A stretch of 64,000 nucleotides of DNA from Stieleria mannarensis (GTDB taxonomy: Bacteria > Planctomycetota > Planctomycetia > Pirellulales > Pirellulaceae), in contig NZ_JACEHH010000002.1 in assembly GCF_014154935.1 (NCBI RefSeq), positions 186,001 to 250,000 of the forward strand, in the 5' to 3' direction. Positions 1-9,483 of the stretch are shown one piece after another. Under the pieces are notes generated by a model. That model had not been told where the DNA came from and searched no databases. It saw only the letters and a program-made list of their open reading frames with translations. Made by a program: the position numbers and the translations under genes. The first letter of the stretch is position 1. Each line of letters opens with the position of its first letter.

Positions 1-443
1 CCGTCGTCACAAACCGCTTGGTAGATCGTGTCGCGAATCCAAGCGACAAACGCGGCCCGGGTTTCTGGCTCGGGAGAGTCGTATTCCTGCGGAGGCATTT
101 GGCCTTCATGAACACGCGTCGCAATACGGTTCCATGCTTCGATCGCACTGGAGACATTTTCGGCGGACGCAAAGCCTTCGAAGTCCAGCCCCGACTCCGC
201 GTCTTCGCCCTGATGACAATCGATGCAATAGGTTTGAACAAAGTCGACCGCACTGCGATCGGAGAACTCAACCGTGTCCTGCGTGACGGAACCCTCGGAT
301 GCCGAGTCCTGTGCCGTCGATTTCTCAGCTGCCGAATTATTCGCAGCGGCGTCATCTGCAAACGCAGTGTGTCCGCCAACGTTAACAGCGAGTACGAACA
401 CCACCAGTGGCGCGCGGACGTGACGGGCAAATCGTGATGCCAT
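1..443 (-). CDS. Partial secreted PSCyt1-type haem protein (N-terminal part)
   Basis: The gene runs off the left edge, so only about 147 N-terminal residues are visible. It starts at ATG 443-441 and opens with a basic stretch and a hydrophobic signal segment (about residues 8-30), then a Ser/Ala/Glu-rich linker. A CxxCH haem-binding motif (YCIDCHQGED) follows near residue 78, then a Met-Pro-Pro segment (GQMPPQEYDS) near residue 125. This order is typical of the planctomycete cytochrome-like PSCyt1 domain at the front of DUF1592 or DUF1553 proteins. Which of the two families it belongs to cannot be told here, because the C-terminal domains lie outside. Likely periplasmic. A reading frame on the opposite strand over 18-437 is a shadow. 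Confidence 0.8.
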   Translation of the reverse strand, partial: MASRFARHVRAPLVVFVLAVNVGGHTAFADDAAANNSAAEKSTAQDSASEGSVTQDTVEFSDRSAVDFVQTYCIDCHQGEDAESGLDFEGFASAENVSSAIEAWNRIATRVHEGQMPPQEYDSPEPETRAAFVAWIRDTIYQAVCDD

Positions 444-702
444 AGGAAATTGTCGAGGTGGGCAAGAGCGTGTTTCGCTGGGCGGATCCAATTGCCCGGC
501 GCCAACAGATTGGCTGCAAACGGACGAAACGGCTCCCGGCGGATCGAGCGGCTCCTGGCAAGTCCAACAGCCCCTGCGGTTCGCTCTTCGTTGTAGGATG
601 GGCACTCGATTATAGACGACGTTCATCCTGACGAATACTCGAATCGATTCGGATCGTCGTTTTCCCTCCCAACTATCCGCCGCGTCTTCGAGAGTTTCCC
701 GC

Positions 703-2844
703 ATGAATTGCCTCCCAATCCGGCGTCGCCCCAATCCCCCCCAATCGATTTCTCGCCGACATGCCCTGACGATGGCCGCCGGGGGCGCCGCCGCAATTCC
801 GCTGGCGACGTCACTGTGCCCCTCCACCGCCCAAGCGGCCAGCGACCAGGCCCCCCTGAATCGCTTCCCAAGAATGGTCCAGGAATTCTTTGTTCAGCAG
901 TTGCGACAGTTTGAAAACGAACATCGACGCACGCTTAATAAGTTGGAGACCGAAGACGACGCGCGGCAATACGTCCAATCGGTGCGGCGGCGTTGCCGGC
1001 AATCGTTCGGGCAGAATCCTCCGAAAACGCCCTTGGCCGCGCGAGTGACCGCTCGCGTCGAGCGTGACGCCTACCGCATCGAAAACGTGATCTTTGAAAG
1101 TCGTCCCGGTTTTCCCGTCACCGCCAACCTGTACATTCCCAATCAATCGTCCGGGCCGATGCCCGCGGTCGTGGGGACTTGCGGTCACAGCCACAACGGA
1201 AAAGCAGCCGAACCCTATCAAGCCTTTGCGCAAGGGCTCGCGCGACTCGGCTACGTCTGTTTGATCTTTGACCCGATCGGTCAGGGCGAGCGTCTTCAAT
1301 ACCCCGATGCAAACCTGAAATCCGAAATCGGTGTCGGGGTTCGTGAGCATCTTTATGCCGGCAACCAACAGTTTCTCATCGACGAGTTCTTCGGCAATTG
1401 GAGGGCCTGGGACGGAATCCGTGCGCTCGACTACTTACTGACTCGTCCAGAAGTCGATCCGGCGCGGATCGGCGTGACCGGCAACTCGGGCGGCGGAACG
1501 ATGACGACCTGGTTGTGTGGTCTGGACGATCGTTGGGCGATGGGGGCGCCGTCCTGCTTCGTCAGCACCTTTCGCCGCAATTTGGAAAACGAACTGCCGC
1601 AAGACACCGAGCAGTGCCCGCCGGATGTGTTTCCGCTGGGGTTGGACCACAGCGATTTTTTAGCGGCGATGGCACCCAAGCCGGTCATCATCCTAGCCAA
1701 AGAGCAAGACTTTTTCGATGTCCGCGGCGCGGAAGAAACCTACCAGCGACTGCGGCGGTTGTACAAGTTGCTCGGGGCCGAAGACAACGTGGCGCTGTTC
1801 GTCGGCCCCAGCGGACACGGTTACTCGCAAGAGAATCGCGAAGCAATGTATTCCTGGTTCAACCGCACCGCCGGATTGACCGATCAGCAGACCGCCGGGA
1901 TGTTCGACGGCGTCCTGTCTACGACAGGAAAACTCGCTTACACAACCGAGCCAGAGATCACGATCGAAAAAGACGAGACGTTGTGGTGTACCGAGCAGGG
2001 ACAGGTGGCGACGTTACAGGGGACGCAGACAATCTTTGATTTCACCCGTGAGAAATCACAACAGCTTGCCGATGCACGTGCCCAACCGCGCGGAAAGGCA
2101 CTACGCAGCGCGCTTGTCGACGTGCTGAAACTCAACCTCGAAGGACTTGCCGCTCCGGACTACCGAAACTTCGCCTACCTTCGGGCAGCCGGGTATCCTT
2201 CGAAATACGCGATGGGTTACACCGTTGCGATCGAGCCGGGTATCAACGCCGCCGTCTATCGCTTGACCGACACCCGCTGGCATGCGCGGCCGCCACGCGA
2301 CGGCAAACGCGCCATCCTGTACGTAGCGCACTTGTCCAGTGACGCCGAATTGCGAAATGAGCCGATGATTCGCGATCTGATCGAATCCGAACCGGAAACG
2401 CCGTTCTTCACGATCGACGTCCGCGGCATCGGTGAGTCGCTTCCCGGCACCAGCCAACCCGGTACGTTCCACAGCCCCTACGGCAGCGACTATTTCTATG
2501 CGATCCACAGCGTGATGTTGGGACGACCGTACGTGGGGCAGAAAACGTTTGATGTGCTCCGCGTACTCGATTGGCTTGAGTCGGTTGGTCACACAGAAAT
2601 TCACATTGCCGGACTCGGCTGGGGATCCTTGCCGGCAACCTTTGCCGCCGTCCTTTCCGACCGCGTCCAACAGGTGACGCTCAAAAACGCTTTGACATCC
2701 TACGCCGCGATCGCAGAAAGCAAGCACTACGATTGGCCGCTGTCGACGTTGCTACCTGGCGTGCTGACGCGATTGGATCTGCCGGATTGCTACGCCGAAC
2801 TGACGTCGAAACAGTTGAAGCAGATTGATCCGAAAGGAGCCTAA
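703..2844 (+). CDS. Tat-exported two-domain alpha/beta hydrolase
   Basis: A 713-residue protein with a twin-arginine signal (SRRHALTMAAGGAAA, about residues 17-31) and a likely cleavage after AQAA. The first alpha/beta-hydrolase domain resembles the acetyl-xylan esterase group of large planctomycete hydrolases. It has the nucleophile elbow GNSGG with Ser near residue 262 and a candidate catalytic His in PSGHGYS. A second hydrolase-like domain fills about residues 450-700. At the place of its elbow it reads GLGWG, so the serine is replaced by Gly near residue 639 and this half is probably inactive. The substrate is unknown; an ester of an exported polysaccharide is a reasonable guess. The gene diverges from the haem protein at the left edge and is not part of an obvious operon. 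Confidence 0.85.
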   Translation: MNCLPIRRRPNPPQSISRRHALTMAAGGAAAIPLATSLCPSTAQAASDQAPLNRFPRMVQEFFVQQLRQFENEHRRTLNKLETEDDARQYVQSVRRRCRQSFGQNPPKTPLAARVTARVERDAYRIENVIFESRPGFPVTANLYIPNQSSGPMPAVVGTCGHSHNGKAAEPYQAFAQGLARLGYVCLIFDPIGQGERLQYPDANLKSEIGVGVREHLYAGNQQFLIDEFFGNWRAWDGIRALDYLLTRPEVDPARIGVTGNSGGGTMTTWLCGLDDRWAMGAPSCFVSTFRRNLENELPQDTEQCPPDVFPLGLDHSDFLAAMAPKPVIILAKEQDFFDVRGAEETYQRLRRLYKLLGAEDNVALFVGPSGHGYSQENREAMYSWFNRTAGLTDQQTAGMFDGVLSTTGKLAYTTEPEITIEKDETLWCTEQGQVATLQGTQTIFDFTREKSQQLADARAQPRGKALRSALVDVLKLNLEGLAAPDYRNFAYLRAAGYPSKYAMGYTVAIEPGINAAVYRLTDTRWHARPPRDGKRAILYVAHLSSDAELRNEPMIRDLIESEPETPFFTIDVRGIGESLPGTSQPGTFHSPYGSDYFYAIHSVMLGRPYVGQKTFDVLRVLDWLESVGHTEIHIAGLGWGSLPATFAAVLSDRVQQVTLKNALTSYAAIAESKHYDWPLSTLLPGVLTRLDLPDCYAELTSKQLKQIDPKGA

Positions 2845-3284
2845 ATCTTCCTACCTCGATACTTGCTGCGTCAAACGAGGTGAGGAGCGGGAAGGCAGAA
2901 TGATCTGCCGGCGGAATATGAAATACCCGTAGGCGAACGCCAGACGGCTGATCTCGAGCGAGTGCATCAGAATCGAAACCGCCGAAATTCCACCCGCGAA
3001 AACTCGACGTAAATCGCAAGATTCTGCGCAGCTCAGGTGAAGCTTGGGAACAAGACGAGGGCGTTCCTGATCGTCCGGCACGTCCGCGACGTGCCATGCG
3101 AGGCCCCTCGCTAACGAGGTCGAACGGTTTGTTGCCTCCTAGATCTATCAGGCGTTTACGCCTTCACCCTCCCTGCCAGGGAGGGTGAATTCCCAAAAAC
3201 CACACCACCTCCAACGCTGTGGGCTGGCGTGATCGGATCCAATTCGCAACGTGATCGCAATCAACCAGCCGTCGACGGATTCTG
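2845..3284. other. Intergenic region between convergent genes, no gene supported
   Basis: This 440-bp gap separates the converging hydrolase and sulfatase genes. Short frames on the minus strand (for example 2851-3081) have no start signal and no recognisable protein character. It holds a small palindrome at 2894-2909 and a strong hairpin at 3163-3189, both listed or discussed separately. Confidence 0.6.
3163..3189. repeat. Perfect 12-bp inverted repeat with 3-nt loop
   Basis: TTCACCCTCCCT at 3163-3174 and AGGGAGGGTGAA at 3178-3189 are exact reverse complements around the loop GCC. It lies between the converging ends of the hydrolase and the sulfatase, so it could stop transcription from either side, although no T-run follows on either strand. 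It may equally be one copy of a dispersed intergenic hairpin. Confidence 0.75.
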
Positions 3285-4832
3285 CTATGGCAACTGCGGG
3301 ACCACCGCGTTGCCGGAATCGTCGATCGGGTACACCGCGTTGTGCTCCTGGAGCGCGTCGATCAATCCCTGCATCATCCGCTTGAGCACCTTCGGTCGTG
3401 ACTCGGCCAGATTGGTGGATTCGAACGGATCGTCGGCCAGGTTGAAAAGTTCATAGTTGCCGTCGGCGAACTGAATGTGTCCGCCCGAGGTTTTCGTTTC
3501 TGGCAATGCGTGATAGATGACTTTCCAATCGCCGTCACGCCAGACGGTGAAGTAGTTGCTGCGGTGTGGTCCGTGGGGATAGTGCATCAAGAACTGTTGC
3601 GGACGCCTGGCATCGGGTTGCCCGGTCAGCAGAGTTTGCAGGGGAGCGCCGTCGACGACGTGGTTTTCAGGGACCGTTGTTCCGGTGAATTGAGTCAACG
3701 TGGGAAACAAGTCTTCGACCGATGCGACTTGGTGTTGAATCGCGCCGGCGGGAATTTTCAATGTTTGCTGGTGCACGTTGTCGGGATTGCGTTTGGCCCA
3801 GGCGGCGATCAACGGCACTCGCATTCCGCCGTCGTAGTGGGCGCCTTTCTTTCCCCGCAGCGGTTCGGCACAGGCGACGGCGTGCTGATGTCCCAGCGGT
3901 GCGTCACTTCCGTTGTCTCCGAGAAAGAAGATCAGCGTGTTTTCCGCGACCCCCAGTTCATCGAAATGGTCCAACATGTCATTGAGTGATTTGTCCATCC
4001 CTTCGATCAGCGTGGCGAATGCTTGGGCATTGACGGGTTTGCCGGAGTCCTCGTAGTGGTCGGCAAACCGCGGATCGGAATCAAACGGGGCGTGGACGGC
4101 GTAGTGGGAAAAATACAGGTAGAACGGTTTGTCCTGCTCGACGGTTTCCGTCACGCGTTTCTTGGCTTCGATGGTCAGCGCCTCGGTCAAAAACGTGTCG
4201 CTACCGTGATACTTGTCCAAACCCGGGACGGCATGGTGGGCACGCTTGGTCCCCGCTCCGTAGTTCTTCTCCGCGTAGTAGCTGCCGGGGGCTCCAAATG
4301 CGGCTCCGGCGACGTTGACATCAAAGCCCAGGTTCAACGGTTCGGCGCCTTCGTATCCGGTCGGACCGAAGTGCCCCTTGCCGACGTGAATCGTCGTGTA
4401 GCCTTGTCCTCGCAACAGGCCCGGCAAGGTCACATCGCCCTCTTTCAGTCCCGTCCAATTCCAATTCGGCGCACCGTTTTTTCCCGCGTTGTCTTGCCGT
4501 GGATTGATCCAATTCGTCGTCCGGTGCCGGGCCGCGTTCTGTCCCGTCATGATGCTGACGCGTGTCGGCGAACACACACTCATCGCATAGAACTGGTTGA
4601 ATCGAATCCCCTGTTCCGCCAATCGCTCCATGCCAGGGGTCCGGTAGTAGTCATTCAGCGGATAGCGTTTTGGATTGCCCGCATCATCAGTCAAAAAGGG
4701 AACGGACGTGTCCATCATTCCCATGTCGTCGACCAAGAAAACCATGATGTTCGGTTGATCAGCGGCGTGACTTGGTCGTGACGCGACGAGGACGGTGGTC
4801 GCGACGGCAAGCAAGAAGTAGAGCGATTTCAT
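3285..4832 (-). CDS. Secreted sulfatase (Cys-type)
   Basis: A 515-residue sulfatase of the alkaline-phosphatase superfamily. The start is ATG 4832-4830, where a clear signal peptide begins (MKSLYFLLAVATTVLV, ending SHAA); a longer in-frame extension to 4919 has no such logic. The metal-binding motif FLVDDMG follows the signal peptide. The sulfatase signature CSPTR has its cysteine near residue 87, which a formylglycine-generating enzyme would oxidise; none is in this window. It is the last gene of a likely minus-strand unit after the FAD oxidoreductase and the DUF1501 gene, with a gap of about 97 bp. The sulfated substrate is unknown. Confidence 0.93.
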   Translation of the reverse strand: MKSLYFLLAVATTVLVASRPSHAADQPNIMVFLVDDMGMMDTSVPFLTDDAGNPKRYPLNDYYRTPGMERLAEQGIRFNQFYAMSVCSPTRVSIMTGQNAARHRTTNWINPRQDNAGKNGAPNWNWTGLKEGDVTLPGLLRGQGYTTIHVGKGHFGPTGYEGAEPLNLGFDVNVAGAAFGAPGSYYAEKNYGAGTKRAHHAVPGLDKYHGSDTFLTEALTIEAKKRVTETVEQDKPFYLYFSHYAVHAPFDSDPRFADHYEDSGKPVNAQAFATLIEGMDKSLNDMLDHFDELGVAENTLIFFLGDNGSDAPLGHQHAVACAEPLRGKKGAHYDGGMRVPLIAAWAKRNPDNVHQQTLKIPAGAIQHQVASVEDLFPTLTQFTGTTVPENHVVDGAPLQTLLTGQPDARRPQQFLMHYPHGPHRSNYFTVWRDGDWKVIYHALPETKTSGGHIQFADGNYELFNLADDPFESTNLAESRPKVLKRMMQGLIDALQEHNAVYPIDDSGNAVVPQLP

Positions 4833-4929
4833 GACTGTCGGTGTCTGGGGGAGGATCGGTGGGAGTCGCAGATCCCAGATTGTAGCCGGAATCTTGACAC
4901 CGGAACGCGTCTGCCCCACGGAAACGAGA

Positions 4930-7608
4930 TTAGAGCGGCCCTTCGATTTGCAACCAGTTGATGCAGGTATTGCTGCCCTCGATGCCGGAGCCGATGTCCA
5001 GTGTCAATACACCATCACGGACGGTGACCTCGCCAGTCGCCTCGATAAATTCGGCCTCGGCGGTGTTGCGCCGGTCGATCAGCGGCTGTCCTTGGACAGA
5101 GACCGATTGCGAGGTTTGGTCGTGCGCGGCATCGCCGACGCACACGGTGACGCGGTAGTTGCCGCCCGGCAGCAGACACTCCCAGCGTGCTCTGGAGCGG
5201 GTGAACACGAACGTGTCACCCGGGCCTTCGATCCGATTCCGCTTGCGTTGGTTTTGGCGGAGGTTTTCGGTCCAGCCGAAGCCACGCTCATGCTGGAAAA
5301 CTTGCCCGCGATCGGCGACGAATCCTGCCGCTTGGCTGACGTTAGGGCCGCAGAAATCAATGGCGCGAAAAAGTTGGTCGATCTGATGGGGAACACCATC
5401 TTGATCGGGCGGCAACTGGCGTCGATCGATCTCAAACCGAATCGGTGCGTTGGACGTGAACAGCAACGCGTCGTCCCGATCCGGAATTCCATCGGCGTCG
5501 GCATCGTCAACGGTGTGGCGTTGAAATTGTCGGCGCTGCCAACCTTGCTGCTCGATGACCTTCCACCACTGGCGACAAAACTCACCGCGACTGCCTCCCG
5601 TCCATTGCGGCGGTCCCTGCGTTTGGCCGCTTCGGGCGACGACCTTCGCGATCCAATCCGGGCTCGCCGGATCATCAGGCCGAACGTCGACGTCGCGAAC
5701 TTCCAGCGGAAGCATTCTCAACGCCGCCAGTCGATTGATTGCTACAAACGCAGGATGGCTCGGGGCCAAGTCGCGGAAGGGCCACAGCAAGATTGGAGTC
5801 GACGATTCAACTTTGCCGCACAACGCGTGACGGACAGACTCCAACAGTTCGCGGTCGTAGGGGATCTGGCGTGGGGCCACACCAGAACGCAAGGCCACCG
5901 CCGCGGTCGCTCCGGCCGCTTGGCCGACGTGAATTCGTTGGTCATGCAACCGGATCGCGGCGCTGACGATGCTGCTGAAACCGAGATTCCCCTGGGCGCC
6001 GAGCAGGCCATTGAAACGTTCGGGGACGAGACTCCGGAGCGGAAACACGTTGCGGTCGCTCAAGAAACTGGTGTGCCGCAGTGGTTTGTGGTAGTCGATC
6101 CACGGGCCATTGTTTCGCCCCGCATCGCTGTTCTTCAGGGCATCTCTGTTCTCGCTGCCCAAGTACGTCCGCCCGGTGCGGTGGAAATCGTAGTGGAACT
6201 GCCACGCAAACAGCCCATCGGGATACATCACCGCGGCAAATCGTTCCGTCGCCTTGTGCTTCGTTTCTCCGTCACGGTTTCGCCCGTCTTGTTCACGCAT
6301 CATGTACATCGCTTTCAGCCGCAATGATTCACGGATGTACGGCTTTGGCGGCAGGTGGTCCGGTGTGCCGAACTCGTCACTTAGATGAAACCGACGGAAG
6401 GAGTTTGTTTTGTCGGCCGCTCGATCGTGGACGAAGTTTTGCAGGTGATACAACACGCCGAGGGCATGCTGTTTTGCATCGCGAAAGATGATTTCACGCT
6501 GTGGTCGCGACAGGACAACAATGTTCTTCTTCGACGCGCCGGGCTCGGTGGCCTCGAGTGCTTCGGCGACGTGGGCCGGCAACCGTTCCAGCGGGTAATC
6601 TTGGCCGTTCATGTAGTTCAGCAGAATCGCCGTCTTGCCGTCGCGACTGGTTCGGCCTTCGACGATTCGGCGAACCGAATAGACACTTAATTGTCGTTGG
6701 GAGCTTTTATCGGCGTCGGGCCAATGTTGGATCGCGCCCAGGTGGATGTTATTGACGTCCCAATCCAAGTTGCGATAGGTGTCCAAGCTGAAGCGGGTCG
6801 CGCGGGGGTAGTTTCGATCGTCAAATCGTTTCGGCTTTTCGATTGGTGTTTCGTGACTTGATTCCGCAACGATCATCGCCCAGGTGATCGGGTTCATCTC
6901 GTTCGGCGGGGCGTTTTTCGGAGCACTGGGCTCACCGTAACGCGATGGCGGATCCGGGCCGCATTCAAACGCCGCTCCGGAGACCTGGATCACATCTCCC
7001 CAGTCCGACGCGTCGATCGTGATTTTGGCGCGGACGTGCAGGTCCGCGATGGTGCCATCGACCGGCGCGAACCACAGCCCTTTTAACTCTGGGATCGCCG
7101 CCGATCGGTCGACGTCGGCGCGAACTGGATAGCGATCGGTGATCAGGGTGACTTGCCCGTTGGTGAGATAGGGATCGAGCATCTCGCGAAAAATTGCTTC
7201 GGCTTCCGCCGGTCGAAACGTCGACGGTCCGTGATAGGGCCTGCCCGGCATCGGCGAGCCATATTTCTCGGTATTGAAGGCTTCGATGCGATCCATCAGT
7301 TCTTTGAACAGACCAAAGCGATGAAAGGAACGCTTCATCGGATGCCAGTCCACGCCCCAGCCGACTTTACCGACGCCCTTGTTTTCGTCGACACAGGCGA
7401 GTGCTTGTTCGGTGAACTGGCCGCCGAGCCAGCGGCCGTCGTGCACGATCACAATTCTGGGGACACCCAACCGAGCCGCTTGGATGGCAGATGCCCAACC
7501 CGATTCGGTGCCACCGACGATCAAGAGGTCTGCGTGAATCTCATCGGCTGATTTTGCCGTGGGAGTGAAAACGAGCGGGCCAAGTAAAAGAACGAAGACA
7601 AAACGCAT
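4930..7608 (-). CDS. Secreted FAD-dependent oxidoreductase with C-terminal binding-like domain
   Basis: An 892-residue protein. The start is ATG 7608-7606, which opens a signal peptide (MRFVFVLLLGPLVFTPTAKS). The FAD-binding Rossmann motif LLIVGGTESGWAS follows directly, as in the FAD_oxidored family of secreted planctomycete proteins. The middle part (about residues 250-640) has the family's Trp- and His-rich body. A short Asp-rich stretch (DADADGIPDRDD) near residue 735 looks like a calcium-binding loop. The last 150 or so residues look like a beta-sandwich of the malectin or lyase-associated type (YRVTVCVGDAAHD, and a closing NTCINWLQIEGP). That suggests attachment to a polysaccharide. It lies between DUF1501 and sulfatase genes on the same strand. 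Its substrate is unknown. Confidence 0.88.
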   Translation of the reverse strand: MRFVFVLLLGPLVFTPTAKSADEIHADLLIVGGTESGWASAIQAARLGVPRIVIVHDGRWLGGQFTEQALACVDENKGVGKVGWGVDWHPMKRSFHRFGLFKELMDRIEAFNTEKYGSPMPGRPYHGPSTFRPAEAEAIFREMLDPYLTNGQVTLITDRYPVRADVDRSAAIPELKGLWFAPVDGTIADLHVRAKITIDASDWGDVIQVSGAAFECGPDPPSRYGEPSAPKNAPPNEMNPITWAMIVAESSHETPIEKPKRFDDRNYPRATRFSLDTYRNLDWDVNNIHLGAIQHWPDADKSSQRQLSVYSVRRIVEGRTSRDGKTAILLNYMNGQDYPLERLPAHVAEALEATEPGASKKNIVVLSRPQREIIFRDAKQHALGVLYHLQNFVHDRAADKTNSFRRFHLSDEFGTPDHLPPKPYIRESLRLKAMYMMREQDGRNRDGETKHKATERFAAVMYPDGLFAWQFHYDFHRTGRTYLGSENRDALKNSDAGRNNGPWIDYHKPLRHTSFLSDRNVFPLRSLVPERFNGLLGAQGNLGFSSIVSAAIRLHDQRIHVGQAAGATAAVALRSGVAPRQIPYDRELLESVRHALCGKVESSTPILLWPFRDLAPSHPAFVAINRLAALRMLPLEVRDVDVRPDDPASPDWIAKVVARSGQTQGPPQWTGGSRGEFCRQWWKVIEQQGWQRRQFQRHTVDDADADGIPDRDDALLFTSNAPIRFEIDRRQLPPDQDGVPHQIDQLFRAIDFCGPNVSQAAGFVADRGQVFQHERGFGWTENLRQNQRKRNRIEGPGDTFVFTRSRARWECLLPGGNYRVTVCVGDAAHDQTSQSVSVQGQPLIDRRNTAEAEFIEATGEVTVRDGVLTLDIGSGIEGSNTCINWLQIEGPL

Positions 7609-7665
7609 GCCGCAAGCACCAGGGTCAATGACGCGATGAGGAAGGAAGAAGCAACGGGGGAGACA

Positions 7666-7688
7666 GTGGGATAGGCTTCCAGCCTGTC
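7666..7688 (+). repeat. 23-mer dispersed repeat, copy 1 (family C)
   Basis: The 23 bases beginning GTGGGATAGGCTTC and ending AGCCTGTC recur on the other strand at 25333-25355 with 22 of 23 identical. The core has short dyad symmetry (AGGCT-TCC-AGCCT). Here it lies between the FAD oxidoreductase start and the end of the DUF1501 gene. Confidence 0.7.
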
Positions 7689-7739
7689 TATGCCGCCATG
7701 ACGTCTCAAGCAGCCGCGCCCAGACGCTTCCGGCCAATA

Positions 7740-9149
7740 TTAAATTAACTCTTTGATCACTTCACCGTGATCCATCACCACATGGGGCCGACCGGATCGA
7801 TCGTGAATCATCCGTCCTGGATCGATGCCCAGCTGACGATAGAGGGTTGCGACGACGTCGGCATAGTCGATGGGACGATCCGTCGCTTCGCCGGCGACCT
7901 TATCGGTTTGGCCCAGGAGGACGCCGCCCGGCATACCGCCTCCGCCCATCACTCCCATCGACAGCCGCGGCCAGTGGTCTCTGCCGCCCTTGTTGTTGAT
8001 CTTTGGCGTTCGTCCAAACTCTCCCCACGCCAGAACGGTGACGTCATTCAACATGCCTCGCGAATCCAGGTCGGTTACCAAGGCGTGGAAACCAAAGTCG
8101 AACAGCGGGCCGAGTTGTTGCATCCGGTTGTTATTGTCGGCGTGGGTGTCAAAGTCACTCAGTGAGATGCTGACCACACGCACGCCGGCTTCTACAAGAC
8201 GTCGCGCCAGCAGAAACTTCAGCGCCGCCTCGGGGCCTTCGCTGGTGTAGGACCGGGACCCACCGCCAGCCTGTTTCGGGGTGTAATGCTCGATCACCCG
8301 TGGATCTTCTTGATCCAAATCCATTGCCCCGGCGAACGCGCCGGAAGTCAGAATGGTGTAGGCCTGCCTTGTAAAATGATCCATCGCGTCCATTTCACCC
8401 GAATCGTCCAGCGATCGATTGAATTGGTCCAGGCGTTTCAGGAGCGCCAGCCGATCGTCGATGCGGTCGACCGGCAGCGATTGGATCAATTTCAGTTCCG
8501 TCTTGTGGCCATCGCCCAGTCGTGCCAGTTCGCCCTTCATCCCTTCTTCGAGTTCGCGGTGGAACCGATCCGAGATGTCCGGTCGAAACGGTTTGACGCT
8601 CGGACCTAAGAAGCCTGGACGGGCGCTATTGCGGACCAGCGGCCGACCCTGCATCAAGTCGACGAAGTTCGGCACCTGATCTTGTGGAGAGCCCAGCAAG
8701 TGACTGACCACGCAACCGAGCGCCGGTCGGCCGCCGATGGATTGCAGGACGGTTTCCTTGTATCCGCTTTGGCATTGAAATGCATGGTGTTTGCCATCGG
8801 CCCCGACCAGGGAGCGAAGAAAAATCAGTTTGTCTGCGATCGTCGCACATTGCGGCATCAATTCGGTCAGACCGATTCCGGGCACGTTCGTCGGGATTGG
8901 CGCGAACGGACTCCGCAGTTCGGCCGGAGCGTCCGGCTTGGGGTCGATCAGGTCCATTTGCGGCGGACCACCATCCAGGTGCACGACGATGATCGACTTT
9001 CGCGACGATTCGTTCCCTGAACGGGCGTCGGCAGCCAGTAGTTCAGGCAGGCTCAGCCCGGCGATCCCGGAGGAACCGGCGCACAGGAAGCTTCTGCGTC
9101 CAAGGCCGGTACAATTGGCAAACCGACGGCCCGAATCGAATCGCATCAT
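7740..9149 (-). CDS. DUF1501 family protein, Tat-type signal
   Basis: A DUF1501 protein of 469 residues, a family abundant in planctomycetes and related to the sulfatase/alkaline phosphatase fold. The start ATG 9149-9147 is preferred over an in-frame ATG at 9170 because GGGGGAG stands 8 nt upstream of it. The N-terminus carries a Tat-like signal (GRRSFLCAGSSGIAGLSL). Family landmarks include VVHLDGGPPQMDLIDPKPDAP near the start of the mature domain, SDFDTHADNN, and WGEFGRTPKINNKGGRDHWP near the C-terminus. It is the first gene of a minus-strand set with the FAD oxidoreductase and a sulfatase. The family's biochemical role is not settled; export to the periplasm is likely. Confidence 0.93.
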   Translation of the reverse strand: MMRFDSGRRFANCTGLGRRSFLCAGSSGIAGLSLPELLAADARSGNESSRKSIIVVHLDGGPPQMDLIDPKPDAPAELRSPFAPIPTNVPGIGLTELMPQCATIADKLIFLRSLVGADGKHHAFQCQSGYKETVLQSIGGRPALGCVVSHLLGSPQDQVPNFVDLMQGRPLVRNSARPGFLGPSVKPFRPDISDRFHRELEEGMKGELARLGDGHKTELKLIQSLPVDRIDDRLALLKRLDQFNRSLDDSGEMDAMDHFTRQAYTILTSGAFAGAMDLDQEDPRVIEHYTPKQAGGGSRSYTSEGPEAALKFLLARRLVEAGVRVVSISLSDFDTHADNNNRMQQLGPLFDFGFHALVTDLDSRGMLNDVTVLAWGEFGRTPKINNKGGRDHWPRLSMGVMGGGGMPGGVLLGQTDKVAGEATDRPIDYADVVATLYRQLGIDPGRMIHDRSGRPHVVMDHGEVIKELI

Positions 9150-9238
9150 AATAAAGACTCCCCCGATCACGGCGACAACAAACGTCCACCCATCCTATCA
9201 CGAACCACGCCCCCCCGCCGAACCCACCCCCAAATCTC

Positions 9239-9483
9239 CCCCAGGGACACGGCACCCCATAATCAGCTCGCACCGGGAACGCGCACCGGAATCTCCCCCA
9301 GGGGACCGCGCACCGGGGACATGGCACGTGCACCGGGGCAGGGCGCGAATTTTTGTGCCATGTCCCCGTCTTCACAATGTCCCCGTCTTCACATGATGTC
9401 ACCGCCTTCGCGCGCCCGTCTTCAACCGCAATCCGGGGACACGCAATCCGGGGACACGGCTTGATTGAACGTGCCATGTCCCC
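9239..9483. repeat. GTGCCRTGTCCCC repeat array A1
   Basis: At least eight full or partial copies of GTGCCRTGTCCCC, or its complement GGGGACAYGGCAC, fall within 245 bp. Clear ones are near 9239-9255, 9316-9328, 9355-9367 and 9471-9483. Copies occur in both orientations, so the region can fold into several alternative hairpins. It lies 3' of the RAYT-like gene (which ends at 9855) and 5' of the DUF1501 gene. Confidence 0.85.

Noticed and set aside
18..437. 139-residue frame on the plus strand
   Set aside because: Shadow of the partial haem protein on the minus strand, which has a signal peptide and CxxCH.
2851..3081. 76-residue minus-strand frame
   Set aside because: No ribosome binding site and no recognisable protein; it overlaps small palindromes and may be degenerate repeat sequence.
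4831..6327. 498-residue frame on the plus strand
   Set aside because: Lies antisense to the FAD oxidoreductase, which has a signal peptide and clear motifs; the translation has no domains.
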